Shown in pieces: positions 33,802 to 42,584 of a stretch of DNA of 64,000 nt (position 1 is the stretch's first letter; every line of letters begins with the position of its first letter). Origin of the DNA: DASQFQ01 sp038238015 (lineage in GTDB: Bacteria > Actinomycetota > Thermoleophilia > Solirubrobacterales > Solirubrobacteraceae); the NCBI GenBank assembly GCA_038238015.1, contig JBBRYA010000008.1:19220-83219 (forward strand). The letters are read 5' to 3'. The translations under genes were made by a program, and so were the position numbers. The notes beneath the pieces were generated by a model. The model did no database searches. It worked only from the letters and a program-made list of their open reading frames with translations, and was not told where the DNA came from.

Positions 33802-34712
33802 CGGCGGCGGTCGCGGCCGAGCAGCGCGCCGAGGGGCTCGCCGCGGGTGCCACGGCCGGGCTCGACGCTGGCCACGAGCGTCTCCTCCTGCGCGAGGTCG
33901 TCGAGCTCCTGCGCCAGCCGCCGCGCCGGGCGCAGGAGATCGTGCGCGCGGCCGGACACGCCCCCGCGGGAGCTCAGTGCCGATGGGTCGGGGGGCGAGC
34001 CGCGCAGCAGCCAGGAGCCGTCGTGGCGGCGGGTCAGCTCCCCGCGCTCGGCGAGCTCGCCGAGCGCCGTCGAGACGGTCGGGCGGCGCGCGCCCACCAG
34101 CTGACCGAGGATCCGGTGCGTGAGCGCGAGCGGGACCACGACGCCGTCGCCCGAGACGCGGCCCCAGCGCTCGGCCAGGTGCCAGAACAGGGCGCTGAGC
34201 CGGCGGTCCACGCGCGTGAGCTGTGAGATCGCCTGCGTGGTAGCCAGGCGCAGCGAGCGCTCGCTGAGGCGCTCGAAGAGCGCTGCGGTCACCTCGGGCC
34301 AGCGAGCCAGCTCAGCCGCGAAGCGACGGTCGAGCACGGCCAGCGACGCCGGCGCCAGCACGGTCCAGACCACCTCGACGGGAAGCAGCCCGGTCTTGGA
34401 CGCGGGCTGCCACGGGCGCAGGAGGTCGCCCGGGCCGAGCAGCTCGGCGCTCACGTGGTCGGCGACGACGACCTCGCGCGCGACCACGCCGTCGAGCAGA
34501 AGGAGCCCGACGTGGTCGGCGCGGGCCCCCTCGAGCCGCGATACGTCCCAGGTGCCGGCCGCCAGCTGGTGCGTGCGCACCACGAGCTCGCGCTCGGCCT
34601 CGCCGCGGCGCGCGCCGCTCAGCAGGCCGCCGAGGTCGGGATCGACCTCGAGCAGCCTGATGACCTCGGCCGGCTTCGACGTGGTCCTGGCGGTGAGCGT
34701 CCGGCGGTGCAC
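33798..34712 (-). CDS. Crp/Fnr-type transcriptional regulator
   Basis: 304 residues. N-terminal cyclic-nucleotide-binding-like beta domain (HVGLLLLDGVVAREVVVADHVSAELLGPGDLLRPW), a long dimerisation helix (LFERLSERSLRLATTQAISQLTRVDRRLSALFWHLAERWG), then a winged helix-turn-helix (LALTHRILGQLVGARRPTVSTALGELAERGEL). The phosphate-binding residues of the cAMP pocket are not clear, so the effector may be different or absent. A C-terminal extension of about 70 residues is unusual. The GTG start at 34712 has GAGGAG 2-7 nt upstream. No target site identified. Confidence 0.85.
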   Translation of the reverse strand: MHRRTLTARTTSKPAEVIRLLEVDPDLGGLLSGARRGEAERELVVRTHQLAAGTWDVSRLEGARADHVGLLLLDGVVAREVVVADHVSAELLGPGDLLRPWQPASKTGLLPVEVVWTVLAPASLAVLDRRFAAELARWPEVTAALFERLSERSLRLATTQAISQLTRVDRRLSALFWHLAERWGRVSGDGVVVPLALTHRILGQLVGARRPTVSTALGELAERGELTRRHDGSWLLRGSPPDPSALSSRGGVSGRAHDLLRPARRLAQELDDLAQEETLVASVEPGRGTRGEPLGALLGRDRRR

Positions 34713-34746
34713 GGCTCGGCTCCTCGATCTCCGGCGGGCGCCTCGC

Positions 34747-35481
34747 CTAGTCGGCGAAGCCCACGCGGTCGATCTTGCGGTGGTAGCGGGCGCCGGCCTT
34801 GCCGCCCACGGCCGCCGCGAGCAGCGTCACGACGAGCAGGACCAGGGTGGCGATCAGCCCGCCCGTCGTGAGCGTGTTGGAGCCGACCGGCAGCCGCGGC
34901 AGGTTTGCCTGCTGGACCACGTTGTACTTGTCGCCGAAGATGACGGCCACGACGGCGATGAGCAGCGTGATGATCAGGCCGATCGCCCAGGCGCCGATGC
35001 CCTGGCGCGCGCCGTCGAAGCGCGACATGCGCCCGGCCACGTAGCCGCCGCAGTAGTAGGCGATCGCCAGGACGATGACCAGGCCGATCGCGCCCGCGAG
35101 CGTCAGCGTGTCGGGCTGGGACTGGGCGGCCGAAGCGGTCGAGGGCTGGGTGAGGCCGATCGCGGCGCCGGCCGCGGCGAGGATCCCGGTGAGCAGCACG
35201 GCGATGCCGACCGCGACGAGCCAACCGAAGAAGGCGGCGCCCCAGTTGATGCCGCCGTATTCGTCGCGCTGGCGCGCGCGAACGACCTGCATGGTCTCGG
35301 CGTCGGCCACGGGTCCCGCTCCGGTGCGGGCGGTTCCGGGCTCCGTGCGAGCGGGGCGGGTGCGCGTGCGGGTGACGCCGTCGTCCATCGGCGGTCCGTC
35401 GTCCACGGCGGTCGCGGCTGGAGCGCCGCTGCGCCCGCCGGCCGTCTCGTCGCGGTTCTTGTTTCGATCGAACAGTGCCAT
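34747..35481 (-). CDS. Membrane protein, unknown function
   Basis: 244 residues. A disordered cytoplasmic N-terminus of about 70 residues (Arg/Thr/Pro-rich), then about four membrane segments (INWGAAFFGWLVAVGIAVLLTG; LAGAIGLVIVLAIAYYCGGYVAGRM; GIGAWAIGLIITLLIAVVAVIFG; GLIATLVLLVVTLLAAAVGGKAGARYHR). I do not recognise a named family; YCGGYVAGRM resembles small actinobacterial TIGR-type membrane proteins. GGAGGA lies 7 nt before the ATG. A weak SigB/F-like promoter (35514-35539) precedes it. Confidence 0.7.
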   Translation of the reverse strand: MALFDRNKNRDETAGGRSGAPAATAVDDGPPMDDGVTRTRTRPARTEPGTARTGAGPVADAETMQVVRARQRDEYGGINWGAAFFGWLVAVGIAVLLTGILAAAGAAIGLTQPSTASAAQSQPDTLTLAGAIGLVIVLAIAYYCGGYVAGRMSRFDGARQGIGAWAIGLIITLLIAVVAVIFGDKYNVVQQANLPRLPVGSNTLTTGGLIATLVLLVVTLLAAAVGGKAGARYHRKIDRVGFAD

Positions 35482-35513
35482 TGGGTCGTCCTCCGTAGGG
35501 GTCCACGGTCGGT

Positions 35514-35539
35514 CTCCCCATGGCGGTGAGCAGCCAAAC
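35514..35539 (-). promoter_or_regulatory. Possible SigB/F-type promoter of the 244-residue membrane protein gene
   Basis: Minus strand: GTTT (35539-35536), 16-nt spacer, GGGGAG (35519-35514). The spacing equals the better examples in this window, but the -10 lacks the TA, so this is a weak call. Confidence 0.35.
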
Positions 35540-35594
35540 GCGGGGGCCCTGGCAGGGGTTTAGCCGCGTCCCTAAGCGGTGACGGTTAATTGGA

Positions 35595-36650
35595 ATGCCC
35601 GCGATCAACGACGCAACGGGAGGGCCGATCGCCGCGCTGCTGGATCGCGGGGAGCAGCGGGGCTGCGTCGACCTGTCCGAGATCGACGAGCTGGCCCAGG
35701 TGCTCGAGCTCGAGGATCAGGATCTCGGTCACATCTACGAGACGCTCGAGGCGCGCGGCGTGGAGATGCGCGACGACTGCGGGCGCGACACCGAGCCTGC
35801 GCCGATCGACGACGCCGCCCTGGCCTCGGCGACCACCGACACGCTGCAGCTGTTCCTCAACGAGATCGGCCGCCACCGGCTGCTGACGCCCGACGAGGAG
35901 ATCGAGCTCGCGCGCCGCATCGAGCGCGGCGACCTCGTCGCCAAGGAGCGGATGATCAACGCCAACCTGCGCCTCGTGGTCTCGATCGCCAAGAAGTACC
36001 AGGGCTCGGAGCTGACGCTGCTCGACCTCATCCAGGAGGGCATCCTCGGGCTGATCCGGGCGGTCGAGAAGTTCGACTGGCGCCGGGGCTTCCGCTTCTC
36101 GACCTACGCGACATGGTGGATCCGCCAGGCCGTCGAGCGCGGGATGGACGCCAAGGCCCGCACGATCAAGCTGCCGATCAACCTCGTGCGCAACCAGCGC
36201 AAGATCGCGCGCGCCGAGCAGGCGCTCTCGATGAAGCTCGACCGCCCGGCGACCGACGCCGAGCTCGCGGCCGAGGCGCAGATCGAGATCGGGGAGCTGC
36301 ACGCGCTGCGCGACGCCGCGCGCACCGTGACCTCGCTGGACCGCCCGCTGGGCGAGGGCGAGGATGCGTCCTTCGGGGACCTGCTCCCTGGCGACGGGCC
36401 CGCACCCGAGGACGTGGTCCACATCTCGCTCTCCGAGCAGGCCCTGCAACGGGCCCTGGCCGAGTTGCCCGACCGCGAGCGCACCGTCGTCGAGCTGCGC
36501 TACGGGATCGCGGGCAACCAGCCGACGCCGTTGCGCGAGATCGGGCGCCAGCTCGGCATCACGCCCGAGCGGGTCCGCCAGATCGAGTCGCGCGCCCTCG
36601 GGCGCCTGGGCCGCATGCGCGAGCTCGAAGCGCTGCGCCAGGCCGCCTAG
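35595..36650 (+). CDS. Sigma-70 factor with region 1.1 (RpoD/HrdB-like, short)
   Basis: 351 residues. A region 1.1-like N-terminus (IAALLDRGEQRGCVDLSEIDEL, then HIYETLEARGVEMRDD), region 1.2 (DTLQLFLNEIGRHRLLTPDEE), region 2 with FSTYATWWIRQAVERG for -10 recognition, region 3, and region 4 with RERTVVELRYGIAG and PLREIGRQLGITPERVRQIESRAL. It lacks the long acidic or non-conserved insert of many primary sigma factors. Regions 2.4 and 4.2 match housekeeping specificity, so it is the primary or a group 2 factor. No ribosome-binding site precedes the ATG. The next genes (minus strand) are an anti-sigma/STAS pair. Confidence 0.9.
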   Translation: MPAINDATGGPIAALLDRGEQRGCVDLSEIDELAQVLELEDQDLGHIYETLEARGVEMRDDCGRDTEPAPIDDAALASATTDTLQLFLNEIGRHRLLTPDEEIELARRIERGDLVAKERMINANLRLVVSIAKKYQGSELTLLDLIQEGILGLIRAVEKFDWRRGFRFSTYATWWIRQAVERGMDAKARTIKLPINLVRNQRKIARAEQALSMKLDRPATDAELAAEAQIEIGELHALRDAARTVTSLDRPLGEGEDASFGDLLPGDGPAPEDVVHISLSEQALQRALAELPDRERTVVELRYGIAGNQPTPLREIGRQLGITPERVRQIESRALGRLGRMRELEALRQAA

Positions 36651-36655
36651 GGCTC

Positions 36656-37153
36656 CTAGCCCGGCGCGTCGGCCTCGGCGTCCCAGCGGCCGTCGGGGCC
36701 GACGGTTCCCTGCACCGGGTTGGTCGTCGCGGGGTCGACCTCGCGCTCGTAGGCGAAGGTCATGCGGACCTCGGTGCCCTGGCCCGGCTGTCCGCTGAGC
36801 TCGAACCCGTCAGACAGCGCGGCGATCAGCGGGAGTCCGAGGCCGAGCGCGGGCGCGTCGTTGCGCGCGGGGCCGGCCTCGATCCCCACGCCCTGGTCGC
36901 GCACCACGATCGTGAGGCCCTGGTCGCCGGCGAGCATCTCGACGTCGAGGGCGCCGCCGTCGCGCTCGTCGTAGGCGTGGACGACCACGTTGGTGCACGC
37001 CTCGGTGACCGCCATCTTCATGTCGGCGAGCACGGCGGCGTCGAAGACCAGCGCGTCGGCGACCCCCGCGAGCGCCTGGCGCACGACGCCCACGCCCTCC
37101 GCCCGTGCGGGCAGGCTCAACCGGACCTCGGGCGGGGGGACCGGGGAGCTCAT
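36656..37153 (-). CDS. RsbW-type anti-sigma factor kinase, module 2
   Basis: 165 residues, canonical GHKL fold: N-box MKMAVTEACTNVVVHAY (Glu and Asn present, about residues 46-62), G1 box VRDQGVGIEAG and G2 region LGLGLPLIAALSDGFEL. It should bind ATP, hold a SigB/F-type sigma factor and phosphorylate its STAS antagonist. A C-terminal tail of about 25 residues (DPATTNPVQGTVG...) extends past the domain. It overlaps the STAS gene at 37150 by 4 nt. Contrast the eroded copy at 27616. Confidence 0.9.
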   Translation of the reverse strand: MSSPVPPPEVRLSLPARAEGVGVVRQALAGVADALVFDAAVLADMKMAVTEACTNVVVHAYDERDGGALDVEMLAGDQGLTIVVRDQGVGIEAGPARNDAPALGLGLPLIAALSDGFELSGQPGQGTEVRMTFAYEREVDPATTNPVQGTVGPDGRWDAEADAPG

Positions 37154-37530
37154 TCGCCCGCTCCGTTGCCGTTGGCGCTGCGCGCAGTCGCGATCGCCTG
37201 CTGGCGGCCATCGATCACCGGCAGCACCGGCACCAGGCCGGTGATGTCGAGAATGCGCTGGACCCCGGGCTCGACCGCCGGGCCGACGCAGACCACATAG
37301 CCCTGGCCGGCGTCCATCGCGCGGCGGCGGGCCTCGAGCAGCGCACCGAGGACTGATGAGTCGACGAAGGTGGCGGCGGTGAGGTCGACCACGACGCCGC
37401 CGCCGCGGGCGAGGGCCTCGTCGAGGCGGTCGCGCAGCGTAGGGGCCGTGTAGATGTCGTGCTCCCCCTCGACCACCACGACCACGACATCATCGGCGGA
37501 GTCGTCGAGGACGATGGGGTTGGCGTCCAT
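37150..37530 (-). CDS. STAS anti-anti-sigma factor, module 2
   Basis: 126 residues, SpoIIAA/RsbV type: VVVVEGEHDIYTAPTLRDRLDEAL, then VVVDLTAATFVDSSVLGALLEARRRAM with the phosphorylatable Ser of DSS near residue 61. A short Gly/Asn tail follows (ARSANGNGAGE). It is the first gene of the two-gene module with the anti-sigma kinase at 36656, the reverse order of module 1. The promoter 37544-37569 lies 13 bp upstream. The start at 37530 places the domain at its usual distance from the N-terminus. Confidence 0.9.
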   Translation of the reverse strand: MDANPIVLDDSADDVVVVVVEGEHDIYTAPTLRDRLDEALARGGGVVVDLTAATFVDSSVLGALLEARRRAMDAGQGYVVCVGPAVEPGVQRILDITGLVPVLPVIDGRQQAIATARSANGNGAGE

Positions 37531-37543
37531 TGCGGCCCCCACG

Positions 37544-37569
37544 GTACCCGGTCTGCAGGCGGCGGTAAC
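37544..37569 (-). promoter_or_regulatory. SigB/F-type promoter of STAS/anti-sigma module 2
   Basis: Minus strand: GTTA (37569-37566), 16-nt spacer, GGGTAC (37549-37544), 13 bp before the STAS start. -35, spacing and -10 are identical to the module 1 promoter at 28081-28106, though the spacer sequence differs, which argues for function rather than recent duplication. Confidence 0.7.
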
Positions 37570-37578
37570 GTCATCCGC

Positions 37579-39012
37579 GTGAGCCGAGACGCCGACAGTT
37601 TGGCGCCCTATCGCGCCAAGCGCGACTTCGCCGTCACCTCCGAGCCCTCGGGCGAGGCGGCGCCGGCGCCCGAGGGGCTGCCGCGCTTCGTGGTCCACGA
37701 GCACCACGCCCGGCGCCTGCACTGGGACCTGCGGCTCGAGCGCGACGGGGTGCTCGCCTCCTGGGCGGTCCCGAAGGGCATCCCCCCCGATCCCGCGCGC
37801 AACAACCTCGCGGTCCACACCGAGGACCACCCGCTGCGCTACATCGACTTCGCGGGCGAGATCCCGGCGGGCGAGTACGGGGCCGGCACGATGAAGATCT
37901 GGGACCAGGGCACCTACGAGACCCACAAATGGCGCGAGGACGAGGTCATGGTCAGCTTCCACGGGGAGCGCCTGCACGGGCGCTACGTGCTGTTCAGGAC
38001 GCGTGGCGAGGACTGGATGATCCACCGGATGGACCCCCCGGAGGACCCTGCGCGCGAGCCGATGCCCGACGCGCTCGCGCCGATGCTCGCGGGCACAGGC
38101 ACGCTGCCGCCCGATGACGGGCGCTGGGCGTACGAGATCAAATGGGACGGCGTGCGCGCCATCGCCTTCGTCGACGGAGGGCGCCTGCGGCTGGCCAGCC
38201 GCAACGGCCGCGAGATCACGCCGCGCTATCCGGAGCTGCGCGAGCTCGGCCGTTCGCTGGGCTCCCGCGAGGCGGTGCTCGACGGCGAGGTGGTGGCCTT
38301 CCAGGACGGGCGGCCGAGCTTCCAGAAGCTGCAGGGCCGGATGCACCTGACCTCCGAGCACGCGGTGCGGCGGCTCTCGAAGTCCGACCCCGTCGTCTAC
38401 ATGGTCTTCGACCTGCTCTTCCTCGACGGCCGCTCGCTGCTCGGGCTGCCCTACGACGAGCGCCGCGCGGCGCTGGAGGCGCTCGGCCTGGGCGGGCCCG
38501 CGTGGCAGGTCCCGGCCAACCACGTGGGCGACGGCGCCGCGCTCCTCGAGCTCTCGCGCGCGCAGGGCCTCGAGGGGATCATCGCCAAGCGCCGGGATTG
38601 CGCTTACACGCCCGGCCGCCGCTCGCCCGGCTGGGTGAAGGTCAAGAACATCCGCCGCGCCGACGCGGTGATCGGCGGCTGGCTGCCGGGCGAGGGCGGG
38701 CGTTCGGGGAAGCTCGGGGCGCTGGTCGTCGGCTTCTACCAGGAGGGCGAGCTGCGCTACGCGGGCCGCGTCGGCACCGGCTTCACCCAGGCCGAGCTGG
38801 TACGCCTCGGCGCCATCCTGGAGCCGCTCGCCCGGGCCGAGAGCCCGTTCGGCGGCCGCCAGCCGCCCAAGCTCACGCGCTTCGTCGAGCCTCGCCTGGT
38901 CTGCGTGCTCGACTACGCCGAGCTCACCCAGGCACGCACGCTGCGCCAGCCTTCCTACAAGGGGCTGCGCGACGATGTCGAGCCCGACGCGGTCGGGCCG
39001 CCCGACGACTGA
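37579..39012 (+). CDS. ligD: LigD-type ATP-dependent DNA ligase with 3'-phosphoesterase domain
   Basis: 477 residues from the GTG at 37579. The N-terminal phosphoesterase domain (about 25-170; FVVHEHHARRLHWDLRLE, then GEIPAGEYGAGTMKIWD) trims 3' ends. The ligase nucleotidyltransferase domain follows with nucleophile Lys188 in EIKWDGVRA, DGEVVAF and EGIIAKRRD, then an OB-fold ending in KLTRFVEPRLVCVLDY. The polymerase domain found in three-part LigD proteins is missing and is encoded separately at 44106. It seals double-strand breaks with Ku (40603). Confidence 0.93.
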   Translation: MSRDADSLAPYRAKRDFAVTSEPSGEAAPAPEGLPRFVVHEHHARRLHWDLRLERDGVLASWAVPKGIPPDPARNNLAVHTEDHPLRYIDFAGEIPAGEYGAGTMKIWDQGTYETHKWREDEVMVSFHGERLHGRYVLFRTRGEDWMIHRMDPPEDPAREPMPDALAPMLAGTGTLPPDDGRWAYEIKWDGVRAIAFVDGGRLRLASRNGREITPRYPELRELGRSLGSREAVLDGEVVAFQDGRPSFQKLQGRMHLTSEHAVRRLSKSDPVVYMVFDLLFLDGRSLLGLPYDERRAALEALGLGGPAWQVPANHVGDGAALLELSRAQGLEGIIAKRRDCAYTPGRRSPGWVKVKNIRRADAVIGGWLPGEGGRSGKLGALVVGFYQEGELRYAGRVGTGFTQAELVRLGAILEPLARAESPFGGRQPPKLTRFVEPRLVCVLDYAELTQARTLRQPSYKGLRDDVEPDAVGPPDD

Positions 39013-39061
39013 GGCGAGGGGAGGTCGTTTGCCGGCGGGAGGGGCGGGGCAGGCGGTTGAC

Positions 39062-39937
39062 ATGACAACTATCCAGACCGCCACCCGCCGGCTGGGCGAC
39101 GTCGATGTCTTCCCCATCGGCCTGGGCGCGATGCCGATGTCCGTCGAGGGACGCCCCGACGATGAGAGCCAATCGGTCCGGACGATCCACGCCGCGCTCG
39201 ACGCGGGCGTGAACCTGATCGACACCGCCGACGCCTACTGCCTCGGCGAGCACGACGTCGGCCACAACGAGCGGCTGATCGCCAAGGCGCTCAAAGGGCT
39301 CCGCGACGGCGTGCTGGTCGCCACCAAGGCCGGCCACATCCGCCCCGGCGGCGCCTGGGAGCTCGACGGGCGCCCGGAGCATATCCGCGCCGCCTGCGAG
39401 GCCTCGCTGCAGGCGCTCGGCACCGACCGCATCGACCTCTACCAGTACCACCGCCCCGACCCCGAGGTTCCCTACGCGGAATCGGTGGGCGCCTTTAAGC
39501 AGCTGCAGGACGAGGGCAAGGTGCGCTTCATCGGGCTCTCCAACTGCACGGTGGCCCAGCTCGAGGAAGCGCTCTCGATCGCGGACATCGTGGCCGTGCA
39601 GAACCAGCTCTCGCTCGACTTCACCTCGCCGATCGGCAAGGGCGAGGTGCAGGCGACCGCCGAGCGCGGCATCGCGTTCCTGCCGTGGTCGCCGCTCGGC
39701 GGCATCGGCAACGCGGGCGATGCGGCCGCCGGCGTCGACCCGGTGGCCGCCGCGGCGCGCGCGCACGGCGTCTCGCCCCAGCAGGTGGCGCTCGCGTGGC
39801 TGCTCTCGCTCAGCCCGACCGTCATCCCGATCCCGGGAGCGAGCCGTCCAGAGACGATCACCGACTCGCTGAAGGCCGCCGAGCTCGAGCTGGGCCGCGA
39901 CGAGCTCGAGGCGATCGCCGCGGTCGCCGGCGGGTGA
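39062..39937 (+). CDS. Aldo/keto reductase
   Basis: 291-residue (beta/alpha)8 NADPH-dependent oxidoreductase. Catalytic Asp and Tyr in NLIDTADAYCLG, Lys in LVATKAGH and His in DLYQYHRPD; cofactor-binding PIPGASRPETI near the C-terminus. Family members reduce aldehydes and ketones, including toxic lipid aldehydes from oxidative stress. Substrate unknown. It lies between the ligase and a methyltransferase gene, whose GTG start overlaps its stop by 4 nt, so the pair is probably cotranslated. The ATG at 39062 was chosen because the conserved first strand begins shortly after it. Confidence 0.9.
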   Translation: MTTIQTATRRLGDVDVFPIGLGAMPMSVEGRPDDESQSVRTIHAALDAGVNLIDTADAYCLGEHDVGHNERLIAKALKGLRDGVLVATKAGHIRPGGAWELDGRPEHIRAACEASLQALGTDRIDLYQYHRPDPEVPYAESVGAFKQLQDEGKVRFIGLSNCTVAQLEEALSIADIVAVQNQLSLDFTSPIGKGEVQATAERGIAFLPWSPLGGIGNAGDAAAGVDPVAAAARAHGVSPQQVALAWLLSLSPTVIPIPGASRPETITDSLKAAELELGRDELEAIAAVAGG

Positions 39938-40545
39938 CGCTCGTCGACCTCGTCGAGGAGACGATCTCGCTGCGCGAGGGCACGCTGAGCGTCCTGCGCC
40001 CGCGTGACAGCGACGCGCTGCTCGACGAGGCGGCCTTCGAGCGCGAGGAGTTCCTGCCCTACTGGGCCGAGCTGTGGCCGGCCGGCACCGCGCTGGCCCG
40101 GCTGCTCTCCGCGCGCGCCCTCAAGGGCGCGCGCGTGCTCGAGCTCGGCTGCGGCCTCGGGCTGGCGAGCCTGGCCGCGGCGCTCGCCGGCGCTCGCGTG
40201 GTCGCGACCGACTGGTCGCCGGGGGCGCTCGAGCTGCTCGCCGAGAACGCCCGCCGCAACGGCGCGGAGCTCGAGATCGCGCTGCTGGACTGGCGCACGC
40301 CCGCCTGGGCGATCGAACGCGGGCCGTGGGATCTCGTGCTCGCGGCGGACTTGCTCTACGAACGCCACAACGTGCTGCTCATGCTCGACTTGCTCCCGCG
40401 CCTGGTCGCCTCCGGCGGCGAGGTCTGGCTCGCCGACCCCGGCCGCCCGCCCGCGCAGGAGTTCCTCGAGCGCGCCGAGGCGGCCTGGGAGCGCTCCGAT
40501 CGCCAGGACGGCCCGGTCACCGTGCACCGCCTGACCCGCCGCTGA
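39934..40545 (+). CDS. Class I SAM methyltransferase (METTL21/NNMT-like, putative lysine methyltransferase)
   Basis: 203 residues. An N-terminal helix and PYWAELWPAGTALARLL, then SAM motif I VLELGCGLGLASLAAALAG (about 66-84), motif II VVATDWSPGALELL, and LVLAADLLYERHN. The W-x-x-x-WP-x-G start and the VLELGCG motif are those of the METTL21/EEF2KMT-like methyltransferase_16 family, which methylates protein lysines; other members act on small molecules. GTG start overlapping the aldo/keto reductase stop. With Ku 57 bp downstream, a Lys-rich substrate in this cluster is conceivable but speculative. Confidence 0.82.
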   Translation: MTLVDLVEETISLREGTLSVLRPRDSDALLDEAAFEREEFLPYWAELWPAGTALARLLSARALKGARVLELGCGLGLASLAAALAGARVVATDWSPGALELLAENARRNGAELEIALLDWRTPAWAIERGPWDLVLAADLLYERHNVLLMLDLLPRLVASGGEVWLADPGRPPAQEFLERAEAAWERSDRQDGPVTVHRLTRR

Positions 40546-40602
40546 TCCGCAACTCCGCGTGCGGGCATGGCGCGAGGCGCGTCGTGGTATCACAATGTGC
40601 CA

Positions 40603-41484
40603 ATGGCTCGATCCATCTGGAGCGGCGCGATCTCGTTCGGGCTCGTCAACGTGCCCGTCAAGCTCTACTCCGCGGTCTCGCGCAAGACCGTGCGCTTCCA
40701 CCAGCTCAACGAGGAGACCGGGCACCGGATCCAGCAGAAGCGCGTGGACTCCGGCACCGGCGAGGAGGTCTCCTACGACCAGATCGTCAAGGGCTTCGAG
40801 CTGACTAAGGACCGCTACGTGGTCATCACCCCCGACGAGCTCGACTCGATCGCGCCCGAGAAGACGCGCACGATCGACATCGAGGACTTCGTCGACCAGC
40901 AGGAGATCGACCCGATCTACTACGACCACCCGTACTACCTCGCCCCGGACAAGGGCGCCGAGAAGGCCTACCGGCTGCTGCTCGACGCGATGGAGGAGGC
41001 GGGCAAGGTCGCGATCGCGCGCGTCGTGCTGCGCTCCAAGGAGAACCTGGTCGCGATCCGCCCCGCGGGCGACGTGCTGGCGATGGAGACGATGATCTTC
41101 CACGACGAGGTCGTGCCCTCCGGCGACCTCGAGGAGCTGCCCGACGGCAAGGGCGCGAAGACCTCCGAGCGCGAGCTGAAGATGGCCCAGCAGCTGATCG
41201 CCTCGCTGTCCTCGGACTTCGAGCCCACCAAGTACCGCGACGAGTACCGCGACAAGGTCCTCGAGCTGGTCGAGCGCAAGGCCGAGGGCGAGGAGATCGC
41301 AATCCAGCCCGAGGCGGCCGAGCCCACCAAGGTGCCCGACCTGATGGCCGCGCTGGAGGCCAGCCTGGCCGCCGTGAAGGACGACACCGGCGGCAAGGCG
41401 AACGGCAAGGCCGCCACCGAGAAGGCCTCCAAGCCCAAGACCGCCAAGGGCGGCTCGCGCGCCAAGGCGGGCTCGAAGAAGTAA
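40603..41484 (+). CDS. ku: Ku protein for non-homologous end joining
   Basis: 293 residues from the ATG at 40603 (MARSIWSGAISFGLVNVPVKLY, the standard bacterial Ku start; an upstream ATG at 40567 adds an unconserved 12 residues). The Ku core ring spans about 1-255 and includes EVSYDQIVKGFEL and YYLAPDKGAEKAYRLL. A Lys/Ala-rich tail follows (GKANGKAATEKASKPKTAKGG), as in other actinobacterial Ku proteins, where it helps DNA binding and threading. Ku homodimers encircle broken ends and recruit LigD. The ligase and polymerase parts are 3 kb upstream and 2.6 kb downstream. Confidence 0.96.
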   Translation: MARSIWSGAISFGLVNVPVKLYSAVSRKTVRFHQLNEETGHRIQQKRVDSGTGEEVSYDQIVKGFELTKDRYVVITPDELDSIAPEKTRTIDIEDFVDQQEIDPIYYDHPYYLAPDKGAEKAYRLLLDAMEEAGKVAIARVVLRSKENLVAIRPAGDVLAMETMIFHDEVVPSGDLEELPDGKGAKTSERELKMAQQLIASLSSDFEPTKYRDEYRDKVLELVERKAEGEEIAIQPEAAEPTKVPDLMAALEASLAAVKDDTGGKANGKAATEKASKPKTAKGGSRAKAGSKK

Positions 41485-41505
41485 GCGGCGGGTAGAGCGA
41501 CTGCC

Positions 41506-42570
41506 GTGGCTCGCCTCTCGCGCACCGACTGCTCCGGCCCTGGCCTGACCCGCAAGGGCGCCGGCCGCGGCTTCGCCTACTACGACGACGAGGGCAGCCG
41601 GGTCACCGACGTCGAGGACCTTGGGCGCATCGGCGAGCTCGGCATCCCGCCTGCCTGGAAGGACGTCTGGATCTGCCCGAGCCCCGACGGCCACCTGCAG
41701 GCCACGGGGACCGACGCGGCCGGGCGCAAGCAGTACCTCTACCACCCACGCTGGCGCGAGCGCCGCGACCAGGAGAAGTTCGACGAGATGACGGCGTTCG
41801 CGCGCGCGCTGCCCGACCTGCGCGCGCGCGTCGAGCGCGACCTCACCGAATCGGACAAGCTCACCCGCGAGCGCGTGCTGGCCTGTGCCGTGCGGCTGCT
41901 CGACCGCGGCTTCTTCCGCATCGGCTCCGAGCAGTACGCCGCGCAGAACGAGAGCTACGGCCTCGCGACGATGCGCAAGGAGCACGTCTCCCTCGAGCCC
42001 GACACCCGGACGATGGTCTTCGACTACATCGCCAAGAGTGGCAAGCCGCAGGTCAAGGGGATCCTCGATCCCGCCGCGTTCGAGGTCGTCTCGGCGCTCA
42101 AGCGCCGGCGCGGCGGCGGTCCCGAGCTGCTGGCCACCAAGCACGGCCGCCAGTGGCGCGACGTCCGCTCAGCCGAGATCAACGAGTACGTCAAGGAGGC
42201 CATGGGCGCCGACTTCTCGGCCAAGGACTTTCGCACCTGGAATGCCACGGTGCTGGCGGCGGTCGCCCTCGGGGTCTCGGGCGAGGTGGCGAGCACCAAG
42301 ACGGGCCGCAAGCGGGCGATCACCCGCGCGATCAAGGAGACCGCCCACTACATGGGCAACACGCCGGCGGTCTGCCGCGCGTCCTACATCGACCCGCGCG
42401 TGTTCGACGCCTACCAGGCCGGGTTGATCATGCGCCCTGTGGTGGAGGAGCCCGGGGACACCGAGCAGCCGGGCGAGCTGCTGATCCACCAGCCGGCGGT
42501 GCAGGAGGCGGTGCTCGACCTGCTCAACGAGCGCGAGGGGTCACCCGCGCTCGAGCGCGTCGCGGCCTAG
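41506..42570 (+). CDS. Type IB (poxvirus/eukaryote-like) DNA topoisomerase
   Basis: 354 residues from a GTG. Topo IB N-terminal domain (GFAYYDDEGSRVTDVEDLGRI, GIPPAWKDVWICPSPDGHLQATG), then the catalytic domain with RIGSEQYAAQNESYGLATM, KDFRTWNATV and the nucleophile Tyr294 in CRASYIDPRV. It relaxes supercoils through a 3'-phosphotyrosyl link without ATP. Bacterial members are infrequent. Placement directly after ku (21 bp) suggests the two are cotranscribed. A short Glu-rich C-terminal extension follows the active site. Confidence 0.92.
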   Translation: MARLSRTDCSGPGLTRKGAGRGFAYYDDEGSRVTDVEDLGRIGELGIPPAWKDVWICPSPDGHLQATGTDAAGRKQYLYHPRWRERRDQEKFDEMTAFARALPDLRARVERDLTESDKLTRERVLACAVRLLDRGFFRIGSEQYAAQNESYGLATMRKEHVSLEPDTRTMVFDYIAKSGKPQVKGILDPAAFEVVSALKRRRGGGPELLATKHGRQWRDVRSAEINEYVKEAMGADFSAKDFRTWNATVLAAVALGVSGEVASTKTGRKRAITRAIKETAHYMGNTPAVCRASYIDPRVFDAYQAGLIMRPVVEEPGDTEQPGELLIHQPAVQEAVLDLLNEREGSPALERVAA

Positions 42571-42584
42571 GCGCCGACTGACTC

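Noticed and set aside
37150..39225. A 691-codon minus-strand frame
   Set aside because: Only its last 126 codons (from 37530) are a real STAS gene; the upstream part is antisense to the LigD-type ligase.
39472..42144. An 890-codon minus-strand frame opposite the aldo/keto reductase, methyltransferase, ku and topo IB genes
   Set aside because: All four plus-strand genes have clear catalytic motifs; the minus frame is a GC shadow.
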